Shown here piece after piece: positions 1 through 7,946 of a stretch of DNA of 64,000 nucleotides; positions within the stretch are counted from its first letter, which is position 1; every line of letters begins with the position of its first letter. Under the pieces are notes generated by a model. That model made no database searches. It worked only from the letters and a program-made list of their open reading frames with translations, and was not told where the DNA came from. The stretch is from Ancylobacter tetraedralis (lineage in GTDB: Bacteria; Pseudomonadota; Alphaproteobacteria; Rhizobiales; Xanthobacteraceae): positions 62,001 through 126,000 of the forward strand of contig NZ_JACICD010000002.1 in NCBI RefSeq assembly GCF_014195655.1, given 5' to 3'. The translations under genes were made by a program, and so were the position numbers.

Positions 1-39
1 GGTCATGGTGGGCCCCATCGGTGGATCGAGGACACCCAT
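1..39 (-). CDS. Possible 5' end of a gene running off the left edge
   Basis: A minus-strand ATG at 37-39 is preceded by a strong G-rich ribosome binding site (AGGGGGCG, ending about 5 nt upstream). It opens 13 codons, reading MGVLDPPMGPTMT, before the window ends. The stretch is too short to identify. The motif AAACTGGCAGCAGGG lies directly upstream at 48-62 on the same strand, and a second copy sits in the promoter of the WYL regulator next door, so this could be the regulator's target gene. Later in-frame ATGs at 18 and 6 are alternative starts. Confidence 0.35.
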   Translation of the reverse strand, partial: MGVLDPPMGPTMT

Positions 40-47
40 CTATCGCC

Positions 48-62
48 CCCTGCTGCCAGTTT
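48..62 (-). promoter_or_regulatory. Candidate WYL-regulator operator, distal copy
   Basis: Read on the minus strand, this is AAACTGGCAGCAGGG. It is a perfect 15-bp match to the + strand at 793-807, just upstream of the WYL regulator. Here it overlaps the 5' leader of the putative gene starting at 39 and just misses the 3' end of the WYL gene. A regulator-linked motif found in front of both genes is best explained as a shared operator. That is inference. Confidence 0.45.
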
Positions 63-65
63 CCG

Positions 66-764
66 TCAGCAGCCAGCGCCGCCCGCCAGCTTTTGCTGCT
101 GGCGCCACGCGGTCATCAGCGCGGCGCGACGCTGCGGGTAGCGCTGCTCGGTGATGTCGGCGCGGATGATGCGATCGGTGCGGAAAGAGCGGAAATCGCC
201 GCGCAGTTCGCACCAGCCCAGCAGCAGCCGCACCTGGTCGAAGAAGGCGAGCGCGAAGGGCCAGACCGTGCGCGAGCTCGCCGCGCCCTGCGCATCGCGA
301 TAGGCGAGGACCAGCTTGCGCTCGGTGCGTATCGCCTTGCGCAGCAGCGCCGGGTCGACGATATCGACCGGGATCGGCGCGCCGGGCGCGACAATGAGCG
401 AGGACGCGTCCATTTCCGCGCGCAGCGTCGCCGTCAGCACCGCTCCGATGCGCGCCAGCGCCGAGCGCGCCGCTTCGGCGAGGTGCCCGTCGAGCCGCTC
501 GGCCACCCAGCGCGAGCCGAGCACCAGCGCCTCCAGCTCCTCGGGCGAAAACATCAGCGGCGGCAGCAGGAAGCCGGGCTTGAGCACATAGCCCACCCCC
601 GCCTCGCCCTCGATGGTCGCCCCCTGCGCCTGCAGCGTGGCGATGTCGCGATAGAGCGTGCGCAGGCTCACGCCCAGCTCGTGCGCCAACACCTTGCCGC
701 TCACCGGCCGTCGATGGCGGCGCAGCAGCTGCAGCAGATCGAGAAGCCGTTCGGAGCGCGACAT
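66..764 (-). CDS. HTH-WYL transcriptional regulator (YafY family)
   Basis: This 232-residue protein has an N-terminal DeoR/HTH_11-type helix-turn-helix (about residues 5-60, with SLRTLYRDIATL as the recognition segment) and a C-terminal WYL ligand-sensing domain. The WYL region includes TERKLVLAYRDAQG and ends with a DRI-containing block. YafY-type regulators are usually repressors or activators of a neighbouring gene, and the ligand here is unknown. I start it at MSRSERLLDLL. An upstream in-frame ATG at 794 would fall inside the inverted repeat at 782-806 and add ten residues unlike the family. The inverted repeat suggests autoregulation. Confidence 0.85.
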   Translation of the reverse strand: MSRSERLLDLLQLLRRHRRPVSGKVLAHELGVSLRTLYRDIATLQAQGATIEGEAGVGYVLKPGFLLPPLMFSPEELEALVLGSRWVAERLDGHLAEAARSALARIGAVLTATLRAEMDASSLIVAPGAPIPVDIVDPALLRKAIRTERKLVLAYRDAQGAASSRTVWPFALAFFDQVRLLLGWCELRGDFRSFRTDRIIRADITEQRYPQRRAALMTAWRQQQKLAGGAGC

Positions 765-781
765 GCGGGGATGATAGCAGG

Positions 782-807
782 CCTGCTGCCGCAAACTGGC
801 AGCAGGG
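782..807. promoter_or_regulatory. Inverted repeat, candidate WYL autoregulatory operator
   Basis: CCTGCTGCC (782-790) and GGCAGCAGG (798-806) form a perfect 9-bp inverted repeat with a 7-nt spacer. It lies 18 nt upstream of the chosen WYL start. Its right part belongs to the 15-bp motif repeated at 48-62. Its symmetry and position fit an operator for the dimeric WYL regulator. Confidence 0.5.
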
Positions 808-821
808 AATGTCCCTCAAAC

Positions 822-849
822 GAAAATGCCCGGCTCCTCGCCGGGCATT
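822..849 (-). terminator. Rho-independent terminator for mmsA
   Basis: AATGCCCGGC (825-834), a 5-nt loop and GCCGGGCATT (840-849) form a perfect 10-bp stem. On the minus strand the stem is followed by a short T run. It lies 37 nt beyond the mmsA stop codon and fits an intrinsic terminator for that transcript. Confidence 0.75.
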
Positions 850-886
850 CCATAGTGCTTGACCGCGTCCGAACCCTGGCCGGACC

Positions 887-2380
887 TCAGTTCCCGGTCG
901 TCGGCATGACGAACTGGGCGCCCTCGCGGATGCCGGTGGGCCAGCGGGCGGTGGTGGTCTTCATCTTGGTGTAGAAGCCCACGCCTTCCATGCCGTAGAC
1001 GTTGCGGTCGCCGAATACCGAGCGCTTCCAGCCGCCGAAGGAGTGGAACGCCACCGGCACCGGGATCGGCACGTTGATGCCGATCATGCCCGCCTTGGCG
1101 TCGCGGTCGAAGGTGCGGGCGCTGTCGCCGTCGCGGGTGAAGATGGCGGCGCCATTGCCGTATTCGTGGTCGTTCACCAGCTGGAGCGCCTCGGCGAAAC
1201 TATCCACCCGCACGACGGAGAGCACCGGGCCGAAGATCTCGTCCTTGTAGATCTTCATGTCGGGGGTGACGTCGTCGAACAGGCAGCCGCCGATGAAATA
1301 GCCGTCCTCATAGCCCTGCAGCTTCAGGCCGCGCCCGTCGACCACGAGCTTCGCGCCTTCCGCGACGCCGGCATCGACATAGCCGGAGACCTTGGCGAGG
1401 TGCTCCTTCGTGACCAGCGGGCCCATCTCGCTGTCGCGATCGAGGCCGGGGCCCACTTTCAGCGCGCGCACCTTCGGCACCAGCTTGTCGAGCAGCGCAT
1501 CGCCCACGCCGCCCACCGCCACGGCGACCGACACCGCCATGCAGCGCTCGCCGGCCGAGCCATAGCCCGCGCCCATCAGCGCATCGACCGTCTTGTCGAG
1601 GTCGGCGTCGGGCATGACGACGAGGTGGTTCTTGGCGCCGCACAGCGCCTGCGCGCGCTTACCGTGTGCGGCGGCGGTCTTGTAGACATACTCACCGATG
1701 GCCGTGGAGCCGACGAAGCTGACCGCGGCGACGTCGGGATGGGTCAGCAGCGCGTCGACCGCTTCCTTGTCGCCCTGCACCACGTTGAACACGCCGGCCG
1801 GCAGGCCGGCTTCCGCCAGCAGTTCGGCCAGCATCAGCGAGGGGGTCGGGTCCTTCTCGGAGGGCTTCAGCACGAAGCTGTTGCCGCAGGCGATCGCCAC
1901 CGGGAACATCCACATCGGCACCATGACGGGGAAGTTGAACGGGGTGATGCCGGCCACCACGCCGAGCGGGTGGCGGGCCGAGAACACGTCGACGCCGCGC
2001 GCCACCTGCTCGGTGAAATCGCCGCGCAGCAGATGCGGGATGCCGCAGGCGAACTCGACCACCTCGATGCCGCGGGTCACCTCGCCCTTGGCATCCTCGA
2101 AGGTCTTGCCGTGCTCGCGGGTGATGGCCTCGGCCAGCGCGTCGATGTCGCGCTCCAGCAGCGCCTTGAACTTGAACATCACGCGGGCGCGGGTCAGCGT
2201 GGGGGTATCGGCCCAGCCCGGGAAGGCCGCGGCCGCCGCGGCCACCGCCTCGCCCACCGTCGCGGTGGAGGCGAGCAGCGCCTCGCCGGTCTGCGCGCCG
2301 GTCGCGGGATCGAAGACCGGCGCCGTCCGTCCGGCAGTGGTGACGCTCTTGCCGCCGATGTAATGCCCGATGACCGCCAT
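887..2380 (-). CDS. mmsA: CoA-acylating methylmalonate-semialdehyde dehydrogenase
   Basis: MmsA is a cytosolic ALDH-superfamily enzyme. It converts methylmalonate or malonate semialdehyde to propionyl-CoA or acetyl-CoA with NAD+ and CoA, in valine, thymine and myo-inositol breakdown. The 497-residue length is typical. Visible features are the N-terminal IGGK segment, the Rossmann stretch [16 protein letters not shown] and the catalytic-cysteine motif [10 protein letters not shown], which is the MmsA version of the ALDH active site. The C-terminal [10 protein letters not shown] block also fits. A divergent LysR gene starts 136 bp away and is the likely regulator. No other valine or inositol genes adjoin it. 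Confidence 0.93.
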   Translation of the reverse strand: MAVIGHYIGGKSVTTAGRTAPVFDPATGAQTGEALLASTATVGEAVAAAAAAFPGWADTPTLTRARVMFKFKALLERDIDALAEAITREHGKTFEDAKGEVTRGIEVVEFACGIPHLLRGDFTEQVARGVDVFSARHPLGVVAGITPFNFPVMVPMWMFPVAIACGNSFVLKPSEKDPTPSLMLAELLAEAGLPAGVFNVVQGDKEAVDALLTHPDVAAVSFVGSTAIGEYVYKTAAAHGKRAQALCGAKNHLVVMPDADLDKTVDALMGAGYGSAGERCMAVSVAVAVGGVGDALLDKLVPKVRALKVGPGLDRDSEMGPLVTKEHLAKVSGYVDAGVAEGAKLVVDGRGLKLQGYEDGYFIGGCLFDDVTPDMKIYKDEIFGPVLSVVRVDSFAEALQLVNDHEYGNGAAIFTRDGDSARTFDRDAKAGMIGINVPIPVPVAFHSFGGWKRSVFGDRNVYGMEGVGFYTKMKTTTARWPTGIREGAQFVMPTTGN

Positions 2381-2516
2381 GACGATCTCCCCTGTTTGTG
2401 TGACCCTCGTTGTGCTTGCCGAAACAGCTCACTTCAACGACGATGTTCCCGCATCCGTTGTGCGTAAACGGGCTAACAAGAACAGACAATCAAGAATAAG
2501 CGCGACGGAGGCGACC

Positions 2517-3482
2517 ATGATGGACTGGGATCACCTGCGGATTTTCCTCGCCGTGGCGCGGGCCGGCCAGATGCTGGCGGCGGCGCGCCAGCTCGGGCTC
2601 GACCATGCCACGGTGGGCCGCCGGCTTGCGGCGCTGGAGGCCGGCCTGGGGTCCAAGCTCATCGAGCGCCGCACCACGGGCAGCGAACTCACTCCGGCGG
2701 GCGAGCGCCTGCTCGCCCATGCCGAGCGTATCGAGACCGAAATGCTGCAGGCGCAGGCCGCGCTCGGCAATGTCGATCTCGCGCTGGCCGGCACCGTGCG
2801 GATCGGCGCACCGGACGGCTTCGGCACCTATTTCCTGGCCCCCCGGCTCGGCCGGCTCGCGGATGAACATCCCAGCCTCACCATCCAGCTCGCGCCGCTG
2901 CCGCGCAGCTTCTCGCTGCCCAAGCGCGAGGTGGACATCGCGGTGACGCTGCAGCGCCCGGGCGAGGGGCGGCTCGTCGCCCGCAAGCTCACCGATTACA
3001 GCCTCGGCGTCTACGCCACGCGCGACTATCTGGAGCGCACCGGGCCGGTCGCGCGGCTCGCCGATCTCGCCGGACGCCTGCTGGTGACCTATGTGCCCGA
3101 TCTCGTCTATTCGCCGGCCCTCGACTATTTCGAGGCGTTTCGCGAAGTGGAGGCCCGGCGGCTCGAATGCGCCAGCGTGGTCGGGCAGATGGAGGCGGTG
3201 CGCGCCGGGGCGGGCATCGGCATCTTGCACGACTACGCCGCCCGCGCGCATGGCGAACTGGTGCGGCTATTGCCGGAACTGAGTTTCCGCCGTGCCTACT
3301 GGCTCGTCACCCATGCCGATATTCACGGGCTGCGGCGCATCCGCGAAGTCGAGGATTTCATCGCCGGCGCGGTGCGCGAGGCGCGCGGCAGCTTCATCGC
3401 GGCGGATCTGCCCCGGCCCGCCCTCGTGCCGGCGGACGGAGTGGGCAGCGCCGGGGGCGTCAGATCAGACCGAGCGCGCTGA
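2517..3482 (+). CDS. LysR-family transcriptional regulator
   Basis: This 321-residue LysR-type regulator has an N-terminal winged HTH at about residues 1-60 (MMDWDHLRIFLAVARAG, then LGLDHATVGRRLAALE) and a C-terminal periplasmic-binding-like co-inducer domain. I start it at the ATG pair at 2517/2520, behind a GGAGGCGACC ribosome binding site. Upstream in-frame codons lack family similarity. It is divergent from mmsA with a 136-bp shared promoter region, the classic layout for LysR control of the neighbour. I could not fix a clear T-N11-A site there. Its 3' end overlaps the convergent Bug gene by 23 bp. Confidence 0.88.
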   Translation: MMDWDHLRIFLAVARAGQMLAAARQLGLDHATVGRRLAALEAGLGSKLIERRTTGSELTPAGERLLAHAERIETEMLQAQAALGNVDLALAGTVRIGAPDGFGTYFLAPRLGRLADEHPSLTIQLAPLPRSFSLPKREVDIAVTLQRPGEGRLVARKLTDYSLGVYATRDYLERTGPVARLADLAGRLLVTYVPDLVYSPALDYFEAFREVEARRLECASVVGQMEAVRAGAGIGILHDYAARAHGELVRLLPELSFRRAYWLVTHADIHGLRRIREVEDFIAGAVREARGSFIAADLPRPALVPADGVGSAGGVRSDRAR

Positions 3483-4482
3483 TCTGGCTGCGCACGCGGT
3501 TGGTCTCCTCGCGCACGAAGCGTGCGAAATCCTCGCCCGTCCTCAGGCTGCTCTGCCAATTGTACTGGAACAGCCGCGCCCGCCATGCCTGGCCCGCGAC
3601 CATACGCTCCATCAGCCCGACCAGATCGGCCTGACTGTCGACGCCGATCCCCGGCGGGGCGAACACGCCGCGCCAGTTGGCCAGCCGGATATCGACGCCT
3701 TGTTCGGCAAAGGTCGGCACGGCCACGCCTGGCAGGCGCTGCGAGGACGAGATGGCCAGCGCCCGCAGCCGCCCGACATTCACCTCCGGCAGAATATCGC
3801 CGAGGCTGCAAACGACGCCGACCGCCGCCCCGCGCACCGCGGCATCCGCCGCGCCAACGCCGCCGACATAGGGATGATAGCCGACGAGACGCCCGGAAAT
3901 GCCGACATGGCGTGCCAGCATGCCGACCAGCAGATGATCCGTGCTGCCGAGCGAGGAACCCACGAAGGATACCGCGTCAGGCTGCTGCCGCATCGCCGAG
4001 AGCAGGTCGCCCAGCGACCGGAACGGCGAATCGACGCTGACCGCGAGGATGAGGTTCTCCGTGATGAGACAGGCAATCGGCGTCAGGTCGGACAGGCTGA
4101 CGGCGAGATGCTGCATGACGGCGACGCCCGCCATGCCGATACCGCACACCATCAGCAGATCGGTACGCCCGCGCTCGCGGTCGACGAACTGCACGAGACC
4201 ACCCGCCGCGGTGCCGGGATGATAGGCCGTTACGGGATCGGCGACGAGGCCGGTCTCGCGCAGGCTCATGTCGATCGCCTGGGCGAGGCGCTCCAGCCCC
4301 CCGCCCCCGCCCCCGCCGGCCGGCACGAACAAGGCGAGCGGCCCGGTTTCGCGCGCGGAGGGCTGCAACTGTGCTTGTGTCGATGGCTGGGCCTGCGCCC
4401 ACGCCACCGACCCGGCCGGGCCCGCGGCGGGCAGGGCGACAAGGACACCGGCTACACCGGTGATGAAGCGGCGTCGGTTCAT
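3460..4482 (-). CDS. Bug/TctC-family extracytoplasmic solute receptor, orphan
   Basis: This 340-residue protein resembles tripartite tricarboxylate transporter receptors. It starts at MNRRRFITGVAG, a Tat-like twin-arginine signal with a hydrophobic stretch ending near VAWAQA. Family landmarks include VSFVGSSLGSTDHLLVG, the GYHPYVGGVGAADAAVRG segment and LANWRGVFAPPGI. Bug proteins bind carboxylates, amino acids or similar small ligands in the periplasm. The TctA and TctB membrane partners are absent from this window, as is common for Bug paralogues. It lies downstream of and on the same strand as the GntR gene, so it might serve uptake or sensing of the same substrate, but nothing shows this directly. 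Confidence 0.82.
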   Translation of the reverse strand: MNRRRFITGVAGVLVALPAAGPAGSVAWAQAQPSTQAQLQPSARETGPLALFVPAGGGGGGGLERLAQAIDMSLRETGLVADPVTAYHPGTAAGGLVQFVDRERGRTDLLMVCGIGMAGVAVMQHLAVSLSDLTPIACLITENLILAVSVDSPFRSLGDLLSAMRQQPDAVSFVGSSLGSTDHLLVGMLARHVGISGRLVGYHPYVGGVGAADAAVRGAAVGVVCSLGDILPEVNVGRLRALAISSSQRLPGVAVPTFAEQGVDIRLANWRGVFAPPGIGVDSQADLVGLMERMVAGQAWRARLFQYNWQSSLRTGEDFARFVREETNRVRSQISALGLI

Positions 4483-4667
4483 GGGCGCGAGGGTCCCTGC
4501 CGGCTGCCTATGACGGCACCGTGAAGGTTCCCGCATAACGCTTCGTCACCCGGCTCGAAAGTCTTAAGTGGCAAGCTTCGATGCCCAGCCGGATGTTTTT
4601 TGAGGCGGGAACATGGCCGTTCATGCAAAGCGGTATATAAATACCCCGAACATTGTCGCCGCGTATC

Positions 4668-5357
4668 CTAGCCGGCGAGGACCGCTTTCTCACCGGCACG
4701 GCTGCGACTGAGAAAATCCACCAGCGAGCGGCCCGCCGCCAGAATATGCTCGCGGGTCAGCGCCGCCGCCTGGTCGGCATCGCGCGCCACCACGGCCGCC
4801 AGGATCTGCTCGTGCTCACGCTGCGCCCGCGCCATGCCGTCGGTCAGCACCAGCTGGGCGCGCGAGTAGCGGTCCACCCGGTCGAGCGCGGCGTTGATGG
4901 TGGAGAGGTAATAGGGCCGCGCCGAATCCTCATACAGCGCATAGTGGAAGCGCCGGTTGAGCTCTCCCCAGCGCGCGCTGTCCGGCTCGCTGGCGAAGGA
5001 CGCGGCGAAGTCGCCGGCCCGCGCGAGCGCCGCCTCCGACATGCGCGGAATCGCCAGCCGCAGCACCTCCGGCTCGATCAGCGCGCGAAACTCGAACACT
5101 TCCTCGATTTCCGCGATGGAGAGGCTGGAGACCACCGCGCCCCGATAGCGCTGTGTCGAGACCAGGCCCTGCTCCTCCAGCCGGGTCAGCGCCTCGCGCA
5201 CCGGGATGCGGCTGACATTGAACATGCGGGCGATGCGGTCCTGGCGCAGGGCCTCGCCCTCCTTCACCTCGCCCTGGGTGATGGCCTCGCGCAGCGCCTC
5301 GAAGATCACCTCGGAAGCCGAGGCCATCTGGCCGATATCGGTCGCCTTCACCTTCAT
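4668..5357 (-). CDS. GntR/FCD-family regulator of the hydroxyproline genes
   Basis: This 229-residue FadR-subfamily regulator has a winged HTH at about residues 10-75 (EALRQDRIARMFNVSRIPVR, then EALTRLEEQG) and a C-terminal all-helical FCD effector domain. FCD regulators generally repress divergent catabolic genes until a carboxylate or amino-acid ligand binds. Here the divergent gene is a HypD-like deaminase, the first of three hydroxyproline-catabolic genes. A TTGGATCCAA palindrome in the shared promoter is a good operator candidate. The ligand is probably hydroxyproline or a pathway intermediate, which is inference from context. Confidence 0.87.
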   Translation of the reverse strand: MKVKATDIGQMASASEVIFEALREAITQGEVKEGEALRQDRIARMFNVSRIPVREALTRLEEQGLVSTQRYRGAVVSSLSIAEIEEVFEFRALIEPEVLRLAIPRMSEAALARAGDFAASFASEPDSARWGELNRRFHYALYEDSARPYYLSTINAALDRVDRYSRAQLVLTDGMARAQREHEQILAAVVARDADQAAALTREHILAAGRSLVDFLSRSRAGEKAVLAG

Positions 5358-5396
5358 GTCGCATTCCCTCGACGAACGAAAAAAGGATATTGCAAA

Positions 5397-5406
5397 TTGG
5401 ATCCAA
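5397..5406. promoter_or_regulatory. GntR-type operator palindrome
   Basis: TTGGATCCAA is a perfect 10-bp palindrome in an A/T-rich stretch between the divergent GntR and hypD-like genes, 40 bp from the GntR start. FCD-subfamily GntR proteins commonly bind short palindromes with TTG and CAA ends, so this is the likely operator. Confidence 0.55.
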
Positions 5407-5469
5407 AAAATAGATGCTCCCGACGAATTCCTTGCAGCCCAATTCCGTCACGCATCAGGAGCGCGAGCC

Positions 5470-6366
5470 ATGTGGACAGGTGTCTTCCCCGCCGTTACCG
5501 CCAAGTTCACCGAGGCTGGCGCTCTTGACGCCCGCGAAATGGAGCGTTGCTTCGCCCTCCAGATCGATGCCGGCGTCGACGGCATCATCGTCAACGGCTC
5601 GCTCGGCGAAGGCCCCATGCTCTCGCATGACGAGCGCCTCGAGGTGCTCGCCATCGCCAAGTCGGTGGCCGGCCGCAAGCCGGTGCTGATGACCATTGCC
5701 GACGCGGCGACCCGCGATTGCGCCGCCCTCGCCTCCCGCGCCCACACGGCCGGCGCGGACGGGCTGATGGTGGTGCCGAGCCTCGTCTACCACACCAACC
5801 CGAAGGAAACGGTCGCGACCCTCAACGCGGTGGCGCAGGCCGGCGACCTGCCGGTGATGATCTATTCCAACCGCGTCGCCTACCGGGTCGACGTCACCAT
5901 CGAGATCATGGCCGAACTGGCCCGGGATTCCCGCTTCGTGGCGATCAAGGAATCCTCCGACGATATCCGCCGCAGCACCGAGATCATCAACGCGCTGGGC
6001 AGCCGCTTCGACGTCTTCACCGGCGTCGACAATCTCGCCTATGAGGCGCTCGCCGTCGGCGCGGTCGGCTGGGTGGCAGGCCTCGTGGTCGCCTTCCCGG
6101 AAGAGACGGTCGCCATCTATCGGCTGATGAAGGCCAAGCGCTATGACGAGGCGCTGGCGATCTATCGCTGGTTCCGTCCGCTGCTCGACCTCGACGTGTC
6201 GACCTATCTCGTGCAGAATCTGAAGCTGGTCGAGGCGCTGGTGACCGGCACCACCGAACATGTGCGCGCGCCCCGGCTGCCGCTGGAAGGCGCGCAGCGC
6301 GCCAAGGTCGAGACGATCGTCGCCGAAGCGCTGGCCACCCGCCCGACTCTCGCCAGGGCTGCCTGA
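5470..6366 (+). CDS. DapA-family protein, likely pyrroline-4-hydroxy-2-carboxylate deaminase
   Basis: This 298-residue (beta/alpha)8 aldolase-type protein belongs to the DapA/N-acetylneuraminate lyase superfamily. It has the Schiff-base lysine in VAIKESSDD, the conserved tyrosine in VMIYSNRVAYRVDV and the substrate-loop segment NGSLGEGPMLSHDER. Next to a D-amino-acid dehydrogenase and hydroxyproline epimerase, the best call is HypD. That enzyme converts delta1-pyrroline-4-hydroxy-2-carboxylate to alpha-ketoglutarate semialdehyde and ammonia. The start is the ATG at 5470 behind GGAGCGCG. It is divergent from the GntR gene. A lysine-biosynthetic DapA or another aldolase is less likely given the neighbours. 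Confidence 0.82.
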   Translation: MWTGVFPAVTAKFTEAGALDAREMERCFALQIDAGVDGIIVNGSLGEGPMLSHDERLEVLAIAKSVAGRKPVLMTIADAATRDCAALASRAHTAGADGLMVVPSLVYHTNPKETVATLNAVAQAGDLPVMIYSNRVAYRVDVTIEIMAELARDSRFVAIKESSDDIRRSTEIINALGSRFDVFTGVDNLAYEALAVGAVGWVAGLVVAFPEETVAIYRLMKAKRYDEALAIYRWFRPLLDLDVSTYLVQNLKLVEALVTGTTEHVRAPRLPLEGAQRAKVETIVAEALATRPTLARAA

Positions 6367-6605
6367 AGCCGGCCTGAAGCGGCGGGCCGGAAGGCCTCTC
6401 GGAGGGCCGCATGGGAGCATCTGCCGCGGGCGATGTCGGTCCTACCGCGGCCATGGCGGGCATCATGAGACCAAAGACCCCGCCGCCCGGGCTTGACCCG
6501 GGAGGTGGAAAGGCCGAGGTGCCCGGCCGGAGCGTCAGGACGGCGTCGATTCCCGGGGATCGGACCCGGCCGTGAAGGTCGCGACAGAGATCTCAGCAGG
6601 GCAGA
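6367..6605. other. Intergenic stretch with palindromic repeats inside the hyp cluster
   Basis: This 239-bp gap separates the hypD-like and hypO-like genes. It contains a CCGGCC/GGCCGG stem (6369-6374 with 6385-6390) and the element CCCGGG-CTTGA-CCCGGG (6486-6502). The latter resembles short dispersed GC-rich palindromes common in Rhizobiales. The gap could carry an attenuator or a second promoter, but I see no clear promoter. Confidence 0.4.
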
Positions 6606-7919
6606 ATGAACAGCCACTCGGTTGCCGCCAACGCCGTCCGCGCCGCTGCCGGTGACGGCCAGCCCCCGGCACACAACGACGCGGCCAGCGACATCATCGT
6701 CATCGGCGCCGGTATTGTCGGCCTCGCCGCCGCCTTCCACCTCATCGGCGAGGGCCGGCGGGTGCGCCTGCTGGAGCGCAACGGCGTGGCGGAAGGGGCG
6801 AGCTATGGCAATGCCGGCGCCTTCGCCTTCACCGACATCCTGCCTCTGGCCTCGCCCGGCATCCTGCGCAAGGCGCCGACCTGGCTGCTGGATCCGCTCG
6901 GGCCCCTGTCGGTTCCCCCGTCCTACCTGCCGCGCATCCTGCCGTGGCTGATCCGCTTCGGCCGCGCCGGCCTGCCCGATCGCTACCGCCATTCGCTGCT
7001 GGTGCAGGCGCGGCTCATGCGGCTCGCCGCCACCGCGATGGACGCCATGGTCGACGCCGCCGGGCTGCGCCCGCTGGTGCGGCGCGACGGCAATCTCCAG
7101 CTTTACGAGAGCGAGGCGGAATGGCAGGCCGCGCTGCCCGGCTGGGAAGCGCGCGCGAGCGAGGGTATCCGCTTCGAGCACGCGCGCGGCGAGCGCCTGG
7201 CGGAACTCCAGCCCGGCCTCTCGCCGCGCTTCACGGTCGGCACCTTCACCCCGCACTGGCAGACGGTGGCCGACCCCTACCGCTTCGCGATGACGCTGTT
7301 CGATACCGTGATCGCGCGCGGCGGCACCATCACCCATGGCGAGGCGGTGCGCCTCGAACCGGGGCCGGATGGCGTGCGTGTCCACCTCGCCGACGGCTCC
7401 CGGCTGCTCGCCGGCCAGGTCGTGCTGGCGGGCGGCGCCTGGTCGCGCCCGCTGGCGAAAGGGCTGGGCGATGCCGTTCCGCTGGAGACCGAGCGCGGCT
7501 ACAACACGACGCTGCCGGGAACCGCCTTCGACCTCCGGCGCCAGCTCACCTTCGGCGGCCACGGCTTCGTGGTTTCGCCGCTCGTCACCGGCATCCGCGT
7601 CGGCGGCGCGGTGGAACTGGGCGGGCTCACCGCACCTCCCAATTTCAGGCGCTCCGAAGCGATGCTGAAAAAGGCCGCCACCTTCCTGCCGGGCCTCAGG
7701 ACCGAAGGCGGGCGGCAATGGATGGGCTTTCGCCCCTCGATGCCCGATTCGCTCCCCGTCATCGGCCCCTCGACCGCCGACCCACGCGTGTTCTATGCCT
7801 TCGGCCACGGCCATCTCGGCCTGACACAGAGCGCGGCGACCGGCCGGCTCATCGCCGAGCTGGCCGGCGGGCGCCCGCCCTCGATCCCGATCGATTCCTT
7901 CCGTCCCGACCGCTTCTGA
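6606..7919 (+). CDS. FAD-dependent D-hydroxyproline dehydrogenase-like oxidoreductase
   Basis: This 437-residue DAO-fold flavoprotein has the FAD-binding Rossmann motif VIGAGIVGLAAAFHL near residues 32-46 and a C-terminal flavin-contact block (GFRPSMPDSLPVIGPS, followed by GHGHLGLTQS). It is DadA/HypO-like. The expected reaction is oxidation of cis-4-hydroxy-D-proline to delta1-pyrroline-4-hydroxy-2-carboxylate, with electrons passed to the respiratory chain. Context supports this, because the epimerase that makes the D-substrate follows 27 bp downstream and the deaminase that uses the product is upstream. A general D-amino-acid dehydrogenase is the alternative. Confidence 0.82.
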   Translation: MNSHSVAANAVRAAAGDGQPPAHNDAASDIIVIGAGIVGLAAAFHLIGEGRRVRLLERNGVAEGASYGNAGAFAFTDILPLASPGILRKAPTWLLDPLGPLSVPPSYLPRILPWLIRFGRAGLPDRYRHSLLVQARLMRLAATAMDAMVDAAGLRPLVRRDGNLQLYESEAEWQAALPGWEARASEGIRFEHARGERLAELQPGLSPRFTVGTFTPHWQTVADPYRFAMTLFDTVIARGGTITHGEAVRLEPGPDGVRVHLADGSRLLAGQVVLAGGAWSRPLAKGLGDAVPLETERGYNTTLPGTAFDLRRQLTFGGHGFVVSPLVTGIRVGGAVELGGLTAPPNFRRSEAMLKKAATFLPGLRTEGGRQWMGFRPSMPDSLPVIGPSTADPRVFYAFGHGHLGLTQSAATGRLIAELAGGRPPSIPIDSFRPDRF

Positions 7920-7946
7920 CGCCCCCATCTGCAACGAGTAGCCCCC

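Noticed and set aside
887-2380. Aldehyde dehydrogenase as the missing alpha-ketoglutarate semialdehyde dehydrogenase
   Set aside because: The catalytic motif [10 protein letters not shown] and overall sequence are those of CoA-acylating MmsA, and the gene is separated from the hyp cluster by other genes with its own LysR regulator.
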